7,774 nucleotides of DNA from Dehalococcoidales bacterium (GTDB taxonomy: Bacteria > Chloroflexota > Dehalococcoidia > Dehalococcoidales > ARS1013), in the NCBI GenBank assembly GCA_030672225.1, contig DAOVGW010000049.1, forward strand, positions 1 to 7,774, written 5' to 3'. How positions within the stretch are numbered: position 1 is the first letter of the stretch; every line of letters begins with the position of its first letter. The translations under genes were made by a program, and so were the position numbers. This document shows positions 1-5,324 of this stretch, in pieces. Below the pieces are notes generated by a model. The model searched no databases. It saw only the letters and a list, made by a program, of their open reading frames with translations, and was not told where the DNA came from.

Positions 1-114
1 GCCATTTGGCCCGAGCATGCCAAAGACCTCGCCCTGCTCGACATGAAAGCTTATACCATCCACCGCCTTGATGGTGCCATAGTGCTTTACCAGATTCAAA
101 ACCTCAATAACCAT
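1..114 (-). CDS. ABC transporter ATP-binding protein, N-terminal fragment
   Basis: The minus strand from an ATG at 114-112 reads 38 codons without a stop to the window edge. The peptide opens MVIEVLNLVKHYGTIKAVDG and ends GMLGPNG, which is the classic start of an ABC ATPase: the aromatic A-loop tyrosine (Tyr12 in KHYG), then the beginning of the Walker A P-loop (GPNG, normally continuing to GKTT/S). The rest, including Walker B and the signature motif, lies outside the window, so the transported substrate cannot be told; the style resembles the ABC-2 export/drug-efflux ATPases. An AGAGG Shine-Dalgarno sits five bases upstream of the ATG. The upstream neighbour on the same strand is the zinc-ribbon membrane protein, 127 bases away, so the two may or may not be cotranscribed. 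The identification as an ABC ATPase is secure; the subfamily is inferred. Confidence 0.88.
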   Translation of the reverse strand, partial: MVIEVLNLVKHYGTIKAVDGISFHVEQGEVFGMLGPNG

Positions 115-169
115 AAAGACCTCTTGCAAGGGAACCAAAGAGTGCTAGGAATTACTAGGGTAAAAGATA

Positions 170-183
170 ATCACAAATCACAA
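170..183. repeat. Perfect tandem 7-mer upstream of the ABC ATPase gene
   Basis: ATCACAA occurs twice head to tail (170-176 and 177-183); on the minus strand this reads TTGTGAT twice, 56 bases before the ABC start codon. It lies in the 127-base gap between the zinc-ribbon gene and the ABC gene. A weak TATCTT (169-164, minus) follows at once, but no good -35 accompanies it. The repeat is seen directly; a regulatory role is only a possibility. Confidence 0.4.
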
Positions 184-241
184 CCGATGGTCAGGATTAT
201 GACAAGAGCCAGGCTTGTGCTTTTACTTTTGTAAGGTGTTA

Positions 242-730
242 TCAGCACTGGATAACTAAAAGGATTATGAGAGCAATAACAATGACGCCGGCTATTCCAA
301 CTGCTAGATACCAACGAGGGCTACGTTTAGCTCGCCCTATCTCTGGCATCTCTCTCAAGGTCTCCATTGATGGGACTTCCTCAGGGGGTAGCTCGGCATA
401 TTCAGACCACTGCTGGAAGAGCTTCCTGGTCTTCTTTTCTGAACTAAAGGCGTCTCTTACTGCCTTGACTATCGGTTTTGCCGCCCGTTCCAAGAAGACT
501 TCGCTTATCTTCTGGCCGGAAAGCCTTTTTTCGCTAACTTTTAGTTGCTTACCGCAATGGGGGCAGAAGCTGGTCTGGTCCAACAGCTCTCGCCCACAAT
601 AGGGACAGAAGACTAGCCTTTCAGTCTCCTGGTTAACTGGCTTCAGGTCTTGGCCACAATACGGGCAAAAAGCCAAGCTTGCAGGAAAGAGAGACTCATC
701 TATATTGCGACCACAATTCGGGCACTGCAC
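242..730 (-). CDS. Zinc-ribbon protein with C-terminal membrane anchor
   Basis: This 162-residue protein begins with two zinc-ribbon-like units: C3/C6 with C22/C25, and C42/C45 with C56/C59, most in the form CPxCG. A charged, probably helical middle (about 65-135) follows, then a basic RAKRSPR stretch and one hydrophobic helix (about 141-160) ending at the C-terminus. The expected topology is a cytoplasmic zinc-binding head held at the membrane by a tail anchor. Such double-zinc-ribbon proteins are widespread and mostly uncharacterised, so no function is assigned. The start is a GTG at 730-728; the in-frame codon three positions upstream is TAA, so no earlier start exists. An AGGGG Shine-Dalgarno lies about ten bases upstream (746-741). 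The gene is divergent from hpt, and an ABC-transporter ATPase gene lies downstream on the same strand, so a link to membrane transport is conceivable but unproven. Confidence 0.85.
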   Translation of the reverse strand: MQCPNCGRNIDESLFPASLAFCPYCGQDLKPVNQETERLVFCPYCGRELLDQTSFCPHCGKQLKVSEKRLSGQKISEVFLERAAKPIVKAVRDAFSSEKKTRKLFQQWSEYAELPPEEVPSMETLREMPEIGRAKRSPRWYLAVGIAGVIVIALIILLVIQC

Positions 731-777
731 CTTTCTTTAGCCCCTTTTAAGAATCAGCCAGCTTCTTACGGCAGATA

Positions 778-786
778 ATTATAACA
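778..786 (-). promoter_or_regulatory. Extended -10 promoter for the zinc-ribbon gene
   Basis: On the minus strand the sequence reads TGTTATAAT, an exact extended -10 element (TGnTATAAT). No good -35 lies 16-18 bases upstream, which is typical of extended -10 promoters. It predicts a transcript starting near 770, with a leader of about 40 bases containing the AGGGG ribosome site of the zinc-ribbon gene. Confidence 0.6.
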
Positions 787-789
787 CGC

Positions 790-813
790 AGATGGGACAA
801 TTAAAACCCATCT
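790..813. promoter_or_regulatory. Inverted repeat between the divergent promoters, candidate operator
   Basis: AGATGGG (790-796) and CCCATCT (807-813) form a perfect 7-bp inverted repeat around an AT-rich 10-base spacer. It lies just upstream of the leftward extended -10 and about ten bases before the rightward -35, where a dimeric regulator could affect both transcripts. It is not a PurR-type box that I recognise. The symmetry is seen; the operator role is inferred. Confidence 0.4.
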
Positions 814-820
814 AGCCGCT

Positions 821-837
821 TATTGGACAGTATTGGA
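821..837 (+). promoter_or_regulatory. Direct repeat TATTGGA with 10-bp period over the hpt -35
   Basis: TATTGGA occurs at 821-827 and again at 831-837, separated by CAG, so the copies lie one helical turn apart on the same DNA face. The first overlaps the -35 hexamer and the second falls in the spacer of the hpt promoter. This spacing is typical of sites bound by tandem regulator dimers, but it could be chance. Confidence 0.35.
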
Positions 838-852
838 TTTAAAGACTATAAT
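824..852 (+). promoter_or_regulatory. Sigma-70 type promoter of the hpt-ade operon
   Basis: TGGACA (824-829; five of six matches to TTGACA) is followed after exactly 17 bases by a perfect TATAAT (847-852). This is the best promoter in the window. Transcription should begin near 858-861, only about four to seven bases before the hpt ATG at 865, so the message would be leaderless or nearly so and the AGG at 857-859 would probably not be fully transcribed. Confidence 0.75.
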
Positions 853-864
853 CTTTAGGTAACT

Positions 865-1398
865 ATGGGTCTTAAGCCTAAACCTCAGGTTCTTTTTGGT
901 CGCAAGGAGATAGAAGCCGCAGTCAGCCGGCTGGCGGCCGAAATCAGAGGCGATTACCATGACAAGCAGCCTGTTCTAATAGGTGTTCTTAAGGGTGCCT
1001 TTGTCTTTCTGGCTGACCTAGTGCGGCTACTTGATTTTCCCTTGGAAGTGGAGTTTATTAGACTGTCCAGTTATGGCAAGGGCAAGGAAAGTTCGGGTAA
1101 GATTAGAGTAGTACAGGGGCTTGGCTCTGAAGTTAAGGGCCGGCATGTACTTATTATTGAAGACATCGTGGATACCGGTCTAACGACCACTTTCCTATTA
1201 GATTATCTACTCCAGAAAAAGCCAGCCTCAATAAAGGTTTGTAGCTTAACCAGCAAGCCATCCCGGCGAAAGTTGCCAGTTACAATTAGCTACCTGGGTT
1301 TTACCGTCCCCGATAAGTTTCTGGTTGGTTACGGGCTGGACTCTGATGAGGAGTTTCGCAATCTCCCGGATATATGTTTTGTTGGTGGTGATAAGTAG
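865..1398 (+). CDS. hpt: Hypoxanthine(-guanine) phosphoribosyltransferase
   Basis: This cytoplasmic purine-salvage enzyme joins hypoxanthine (and usually guanine) to PRPP, giving IMP (GMP) and pyrophosphate. At 177 residues it has the normal bacterial length. Visible motifs, in order: LKGAF (42-46, PRPP/pyrophosphate loop), RLSSYG (66-71, flexible active-site loop), the PRPP-binding signature EDIVDTG (99-105), and PDKFLVGYGLD (149-159), which holds the purine-contacting lysine and aromatic residue. The ATG at 865 fits the family N-terminus; a weak AGGT precedes it, and the promoter is so close that translation may begin on a nearly leaderless message. The gene ends TAG at 1396-1398, overlapping by one base the GTG of the adenine deaminase. 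That enzyme makes hypoxanthine, so the pair forms a consecutive pathway. Assignment is firm; preference for hypoxanthine over guanine is inferred from the neighbour. Confidence 0.95.
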   Translation: MGLKPKPQVLFGRKEIEAAVSRLAAEIRGDYHDKQPVLIGVLKGAFVFLADLVRLLDFPLEVEFIRLSSYGKGKESSGKIRVVQGLGSEVKGRHVLIIEDIVDTGLTTTFLLDYLLQKKPASIKVCSLTSKPSRRKLPVTISYLGFTVPDKFLVGYGLDSDEEFRNLPDICFVGGDK

Positions 1399-3104
1399 TG
1401 TCATCCAAACTAGCTCGCTTAATAAAAGTAGCCAAAGGGGAGTCTGCCGCAGACCTGGTCTTGGCTAACACCAGAGTAATAAATGTTTTCACCGGCGGGA
1501 TAGAGACCGGCAATATAGCTATTTATGATGGCAGGATTGCCGGCGTTGGCGACTACCATCAGGCTAAGCAGGTGATAGATTTAGAGGGAAAGTATCTGGC
1601 TCCTGGTCTTATCAACGGTCATAGCCACATAGAAAGCTCTATGCTTGATATTGGTCAGTACGCCCGGGCGGTAGTACCCCGAGGCACCCTGGCAATTGTT
1701 ACTGACCTTCATGAGCTGGCAAATGTCTCGGGGCTGGATGGTATCAGATATATTCTCAGCTCTGCCCACCGTCTGCCTCTAGAACTCTTCTTAATGGCTC
1801 CGTCCTGCGTGCCGGCGACTCATCTTGAGACTTCAGGGGCTTCCCTTGACAGGGAGGCTCTTCGTCGGCTTCTCCGGTGGCGGGGGGTTATCGGGTTGGG
1901 GGAGGTGATGAATTTCCCCGGGGTCATTAGCGGTAATGATAACTTGCTTGATAAGATTGCCTTGGCTGAAGGCAGGGTGGTTGATGGTCATGCCCCTGGG
2001 GTTAGCGGCAAAGACCTTAGTGCCTATATTGCCGCCGGCATTTATTCTGACCATGAATCGGTTTCTCTTGAGGAGGCTAGAGAGAAATTAAGGCAGGGTA
2101 TGTACGTTATGCTCAGAGAAGGCTCATCAGAGAAAAACCTGGATACCTTGCTGCCCCTGGTTACCGATAAGACCTACAGGCGATGTTTTTTTGTTGTTGA
2201 TGACCGTAGCTGTGCTGACCTCCTCAGGGATGGTGATATTGACGCCGTAGTGCGAAAGGCGGTTCGCCGTGGCCTTGAGCCGGTGCGGGCAATTCAGATG
2301 GCAACCATTAATACCGCCGAGTATTTTGGGCTCAAAAATCTGGGAGCTATAGCCCCTGGCTATATGGCTAATCTGATTGTCATTAGTGCCCTATCCAGCC
2401 TGGAGATAGATATGGTCTTTCATCGGGGTTGCTTGGTAGCCAGGCAAGGAAAGCCGTTATTCTCACTCAAACAGCCAAGTTCCAAACAACTGACCAGTAC
2501 AGTCAATATTAAGCCGTTTGCCATAGAAGCGCTACAGCTTATGGCTTCGGCAGAGACCAAGCCGGTTATTGAGGTTGTTCCAGGCCAAATAGTTACTAAG
2601 AAGAGGCTAGAGAAGGTCAAGGTTGCTGGTGGCGTTATTCTAGCTGATACCAGCCGGGATATTCTGAAGCTAGTGGTGGTGGAGAGACACCGTGCTTCTG
2701 GCAATATCGGCCTGGGGCTGGTTACGGGATTTGGCCTAAAATATGGAGCCCTGGTCTCCTCTATCGCCCATGACAGTCATAATATTATTGCTGTGGGCAC
2801 CAGCGATGAGGATATATTTATTGGTATAAAAGAAATTGAGAAGCTTCAGGGTGGTCTGGCGGTAATTGCTGAGGGCAAGGTATTAGGCAGTTTGGCGCTA
2901 CCCGTTGGTGGACTACTGTCCGATGAACCAGCGGAGGTAGTGGTCGGCAAGTTAGAGACGCTGGAGGCTCTAGCCAAGGATTTGGGGGTAAAACTACCTT
3001 CACCATTTGCTACCCTTTCCTTCCTGGCATTACCGGTGATTCCTGAACTCAGGCTGACTGACCTGGGGCTGGTAGATGTTAATGCCTTTAGGCTGATTGA
3101 CTAA
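1398..3104 (+). CDS. ade: Adenine deaminase
   Basis: Adenine deaminase of the amidohydrolase superfamily hydrolyses adenine to hypoxanthine and ammonia at a metal centre. The 568-residue length is usual. Metal-ligand regions are visible: GHSHIESSM (74-82) with H75 and H77, DLHELANV (103-110), GEV with E169, DGHAPG with H198, SDHE with H219, and VDDR with D268/D269. APSCVPAT (134-141) and MATINTAEYF (301-310) are also typical, and the C-terminal Ade domain is complete (HDSHN 458-462; LPVIPELRLTDLGLVDV 545-561). Small departures from the usual pattern are DLHEL for DPHEI, DDRSC for DDRHP and PGYMANL for PGYRADL; none removes a likely metal ligand. The start is a GTG inside TAGTG, overlapping the hpt stop, with GGTGGTG upstream acting as a weak ribosome site, so translation is probably coupled to hpt. 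The product is the substrate of Hpt. Confidence 0.95.
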   Translation: MSSKLARLIKVAKGESAADLVLANTRVINVFTGGIETGNIAIYDGRIAGVGDYHQAKQVIDLEGKYLAPGLINGHSHIESSMLDIGQYARAVVPRGTLAIVTDLHELANVSGLDGIRYILSSAHRLPLELFLMAPSCVPATHLETSGASLDREALRRLLRWRGVIGLGEVMNFPGVISGNDNLLDKIALAEGRVVDGHAPGVSGKDLSAYIAAGIYSDHESVSLEEAREKLRQGMYVMLREGSSEKNLDTLLPLVTDKTYRRCFFVVDDRSCADLLRDGDIDAVVRKAVRRGLEPVRAIQMATINTAEYFGLKNLGAIAPGYMANLIVISALSSLEIDMVFHRGCLVARQGKPLFSLKQPSSKQLTSTVNIKPFAIEALQLMASAETKPVIEVVPGQIVTKKRLEKVKVAGGVILADTSRDILKLVVVERHRASGNIGLGLVTGFGLKYGALVSSIAHDSHNIIAVGTSDEDIFIGIKEIEKLQGGLAVIAEGKVLGSLALPVGGLLSDEPAEVVVGKLETLEALAKDLGVKLPSPFATLSFLALPVIPELRLTDLGLVDVNAFRLID

Positions 3105-3106
3105 TC

Positions 3107-3113
3107 AGGAGGT
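3107..3113 (+). promoter_or_regulatory. Strong ribosome binding site of the GyrI-like gene
   Basis: AGGAGGT lies six bases before the ATG at 3120, immediately after the ade stop. It is much stronger than the sites of hpt and ade, so the third gene could be translated more efficiently than the first two from the same message. Confidence 0.75.
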
Positions 3114-3119
3114 AAGCCT

Positions 3120-3638
3120 ATGTCACCACCTAGATCATCTAAGCTGGAGCCCAAAATCCTGGAGATGCTGCCGCAGAAGATGGCAGTAGTCTGTGGCCAG
3201 GGCACCCCGGATAAGGTTTTCCCCAAGCTTATGCCTGCCCTCTATGGCTCGGTTTTCACCCTGAAGTTTGGCCTTAAGAAGAAGGGGCTGCCTACCTTCA
3301 AAGTCAGCGGACTCCGCGCCCGCTACCCCGATGCTCACCTTGTGCCCAAAGAGGAATGGACTCATATAATCGGTTTGCCTATTCCTTCCGACACGGTTTC
3401 CTTACCTCAGAAGGTAGCCGATGTTGAGGTTAAGATTGAGACCTGGCAGTACGGCCCCGTAGCCCAGATTCTCCACCTGGGAGCTTATGACCAGGAAGGG
3501 CCCACCGTTAGCCGCCTGCACCAGTTCATTGAAGACAACAGTTATGAGATAGCCGGCGTTCACGAAGAAGAATATCTCAGCCGACCTGATGCCAAGGTCG
3601 TTAAGACCATTATTAGGTATGTGGTGAGGAAGAAATAA
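3120..3638 (+). CDS. GyrI-like small-molecule-binding domain protein
   Basis: This 172-residue soluble protein matches the stand-alone GyrI-like family (COG4832 type). The N-terminal half carries FTLKFGLKKKG (46-56) and KVSGLRARYPD (61-71). The C-terminal half carries the recognisable pattern YGPVAQILHLGAYDQEGPT (111-129), FIEDN and HEEEYLSRPD (148-157), ending KTIIRYVVRKK. Relatives fold as a SHS2-module GyrI domain that binds small hydrophobic or cationic ligands, and a few relatives hydrolyse reactive compounds; there is no DNA-binding domain here, so it is not a full transcription factor. Acidic residues around E126 and E149-E151 correspond to the usual ligand-pocket acids, as I recall the family. 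The start is fixed by AGGAGGT six bases upstream. It is third in the hpt-ade operon, 15 bases after ade. A role in purine metabolism is not evident from the sequence. Confidence 0.82.
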   Translation: MSPPRSSKLEPKILEMLPQKMAVVCGQGTPDKVFPKLMPALYGSVFTLKFGLKKKGLPTFKVSGLRARYPDAHLVPKEEWTHIIGLPIPSDTVSLPQKVADVEVKIETWQYGPVAQILHLGAYDQEGPTVSRLHQFIEDNSYEIAGVHEEEYLSRPDAKVVKTIIRYVVRKK

Positions 3639-3643
3639 GGAGG
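3637..3643 (+). promoter_or_regulatory. Ribosome binding site that sets the AhpD-like start at 3653
   Basis: AAGGAGG overlaps the stop codon of the GyrI-like gene. An in-frame TTG at 3644 directly abuts this site and would have no spacing, whereas the ATG at 3653 is nine bases from it. The ATG is therefore the better start. Confidence 0.75.
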
Positions 3644-3652
3644 TTGCTAACT

Positions 3653-3994
3653 ATGCAAAGCCAGTTGGAACTTTTAGATGAGATTATAGAGTGCACGACT
3701 AAGTTCAAACAAGAACTACCGGGGGCGATGGCTGCCCATACTGCTTTCACGGACGAGGTATATAAGGACGGGGCACTTAGTCACAAAGTCAAACGGTTAA
3801 TAGCTCTGGGAATAGCACTCCGGGCTGGCTGCACTGGATGTATTGTATATCAAACTAAGATGGCGGTGGAGGCTGGAGCTACCAAAGCCGAGGTCTTGGA
3901 AGCTGTGTCAGTAGCCATTGCCATGGGTGGTACTCCCGCCACTAGCTGGTCGTGGCGGGTGGTCAAGGTGTTGGAGGAGTTAGGGAAGTGGTAG
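3653..3994 (+). CDS. Carboxymuconolactone decarboxylase / AhpD-like protein
   Basis: With the ATG at 3653 the protein has 113 residues, a normal length for the small all-helical CMD family, which includes gamma-carboxymuconolactone decarboxylase and the AhpD alkylhydroperoxidase. The family core is clear: HKVKRLIALGIALRAGCTGC (44-63) then EAGATKAEVLEAVSVAIAMGG (73-93). The CxxC pair C60/C63 is the redox pair in AhpD-like members. The position four residues after the second cysteine, usually histidine (CxxCxxxH), is glutamine here (Gln67, codon CAA), so the usual proton-relay site is altered. Function could be thiol-dependent peroxide reduction, another redox reaction, or something else. It is the last gene of the plus-strand operon, its ribosome site overlapping the stop of the GyrI-like gene. 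No hairpin with a T-run follows; the 69-base spacer leads into a convergent gene. Confidence 0.85.
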   Translation: MQSQLELLDEIIECTTKFKQELPGAMAAHTAFTDEVYKDGALSHKVKRLIALGIALRAGCTGCIVYQTKMAVEAGATKAEVLEAVSVAIAMGGTPATSWSWRVVKVLEELGKW

Positions 3995-4063
3995 CTAAAC
4001 GAGTGCTGCCATCACGAGCTAGCTCAAACTCCTTCACATCCACCAGGCCCCACCCAACCAGCT

Positions 4064-4522
4064 TTACACCCCACTTATGGTGAGCCAGAGCCAGGCAATA
4101 AAAATACCTAATATGGCGCCGGCAATGACCTGAAATGGCGTATGGCCAATGAACTCCCGCAGGTCACGCTCAACCTCAGCCCTGGGACGTTTTTCCAGAA
4201 GCTCTTTTACGATGCGGTTAAGGATAATTGATTGTTGGCTCACTGCCTGGCGCACACCAGCGGCATCATACATAACCACCATCGCCAGGATAGCAGTAAT
4301 GGCAAAAGTTATTGAGTTAAGGCCGTCTGTTATAGCCACCGCCATAGCTAGCGCACAAACCAGCGCCGTATGTGAGCTGGGCATGCCACCACTCCTTAGT
4401 AAAAACCACAAGTCCAGACGCTTTTCTTTGGCGAGAGTGATGAATACCTTTACTAGTTGGGCTATAGCCCAGGCAGCAATAGGTATTACCAGTACCTTAT
4501 TGGTTATAATTTCGTACAACAA
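4064..4522 (-). CDS. Divergent PAP2 family (DUF212) integral membrane protein
   Basis: This 152-residue membrane protein matches the divergent PAP2/acid-phosphatase (DUF212, YuiD-like) family. Diagnostic stretches are RSGGMPSSHTALVCALA (43-59), with the SGGMPSSH motif resembling the PAP2 phosphatase signature, YDAAGVRQAVSQQSIILN (85-102), and GHTPFQVIAGAILG (126-139). Hydrophobic helices lie at about 8-30, 52-65, 70-88 and 129-147. PAP2 enzymes dephosphorylate membrane lipids such as undecaprenyl pyrophosphate or phosphatidic acid; the activity of the DUF212 branch is not established to my knowledge. The start is uncertain between two adjacent TTG codons (4522 and 4519): AGGAG at 4530-4526 is only three bases from the first but six from the second, favouring 4519. 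The gene follows the phosphoribosyltransferase gene by 46 bases and is probably cotranscribed with it; it converges with the AhpD-like gene. Confidence 0.9.
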   Translation of the reverse strand: MLYEIITNKVLVIPIAAWAIAQLVKVFITLAKEKRLDLWFLLRSGGMPSSHTALVCALAMAVAITDGLNSITFAITAILAMVVMYDAAGVRQAVSQQSIILNRIVKELLEKRPRAEVERDLREFIGHTPFQVIAGAILGIFIAWLWLTISGV

Positions 4523-4568
4523 ATACTCCTGTGTTCACTCTTCTACACTTAACCTTTTTTGGGTACTA

Positions 4569-5267
4569 TCATTCTTTTTGTGGTGGCTTGATACTCAACC
4601 CCAGGCGCCGCATCTGCCACTCCCTAAGGCACTTGAGCCCTTCTTCATCGCTTAGAACGTTCCAGTAGCGGTAGAAATCGGAGACATAGAACCTAGGAGA
4701 AAAAGTGGTAACAACGGTTACTACTCTATCGGCGACCTTCTCTACCTGTTTTACTGCTGTTGCTGATGCCGTCGGCACTGCTACCACTATCTGCTTTGGG
4801 TGGCGGCGGCGCACCGATTCTACAGCCGCCATCATAGTATAGCCTGAAGCCAGGCCGTCATCAATGACTATGGCTATCTTATCACTTACTACAGATAGCG
4901 GCCGGCTTCCCCGGTAGAGGAGGCTCCGCTGTTGAATATCATTCCTTACTTCGCTGACCTGATAGTTTATCTGTTGTTCGGTGAGGCTTAGTTTCTTCAG
5001 CACTTCCTGGTTAAAAATTATAGTGCCATCGTCAGCCACAGCGCCAAAGCCACCTTCGGGGCTAAGCGGAATCGGGAGCTTCCGGGAGATGACCAGGTCA
5101 AGGTTAGCCCCAAGGGCAAGAGCTACCTGGAGTGCCACCGGCAGACCACCGTTAGGGATGGCAAGCACTACTACTGGCTGCTTCTTATATTCACCAAGCT
5201 TGGTGGCTAATTGCCTTCCAGCATCATATCGGCTCTCAAAAATGGGTTGCTGTCTCGAGAAGTGCAC
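4569..5267 (-). CDS. Phosphoribosyltransferase domain protein (COG1926 type)
   Basis: This 232-residue soluble protein has the type I phosphoribosyltransferase fold. AIPNGGLPVALQVALALG (36-53) supplies the pyrophosphate loop, and IAIVIDDGLASGYTM (131-145) is the PRPP-binding signature, with the acidic pair D136/D137 and the glycine/serine loop. Between them, SRKLPIPLSPEGGFGAVADDG (61-81) is typical of the COG1926 predicted phosphoribosyltransferases, as is the tail FYVSDFYRYWNVLSDEE (193-209). Base specificity is unknown for this family; some relatives are fused to hydrolases, and substrates other than purines are possible. The start is GTG at 5267-5265 with a strong AAGGAGG five bases upstream (5279-5273). 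It lies 57 bases after sbcD and 46 bases before the DUF212 gene on the same strand. Whether it adds to the purine salvage coded by the opposite operon cannot be told. Confidence 0.88.
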   Translation of the reverse strand: MHFSRQQPIFESRYDAGRQLATKLGEYKKQPVVVLAIPNGGLPVALQVALALGANLDLVISRKLPIPLSPEGGFGAVADDGTIIFNQEVLKKLSLTEQQINYQVSEVRNDIQQRSLLYRGSRPLSVVSDKIAIVIDDGLASGYTMMAAVESVRRRHPKQIVVAVPTASATAVKQVEKVADRVVTVVTTFSPRFYVSDFYRYWNVLSDEEGLKCLREWQMRRLGLSIKPPQKE

Positions 5268-5324
5268 CCTTTCCTCCTTCTTAACTATAAGAGATTTAAA
5301 TGAGCTCTGGATTTATGCCGAAAC

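Noticed and set aside
203..230. Hairpin ACAAG-N7-CTTGT followed by GCTTTTACTTTT, resembling an intrinsic terminator on the plus strand
   Set aside because: The stem is only five base pairs, and no plus-strand gene lies upstream; on the minus strand, where the zinc-ribbon gene ends, no T-run follows.
43..234. A 63-codon plus-strand frame at the left edge
   Set aside because: It overlaps on the opposite strand the clear N-terminus of an ABC ATPase (KHYG A-loop, GPNG Walker A start), has no family-like sequence and ends in a low-complexity run of leucines.
731..864. Purine riboswitch in the leader of the hpt operon
   Set aside because: The predicted transcript starts just before the ATG, leaving no leader, and I see no purine aptamer-like paired elements in the region.
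3644..3652. TTG at 3644 as the start of the AhpD-like gene
   Set aside because: It abuts the AAGGAGG ribosome site with no spacing; the ATG at 3653 has nine bases of spacing.
4016..4025. Palindrome GAGCTAGCTC in the convergent spacer, considered as a terminator or operator
   Set aside because: It is too short to form a hairpin with a loop, has no T-run, and lies between two gene ends where an operator is unlikely.
4149..4655. A 168-codon plus-strand frame opposite the DUF212 gene
   Set aside because: It is antisense to a well-conserved membrane protein, is rich in Ser/Arg/Thr as shadow frames are, and has no recognisable motif.
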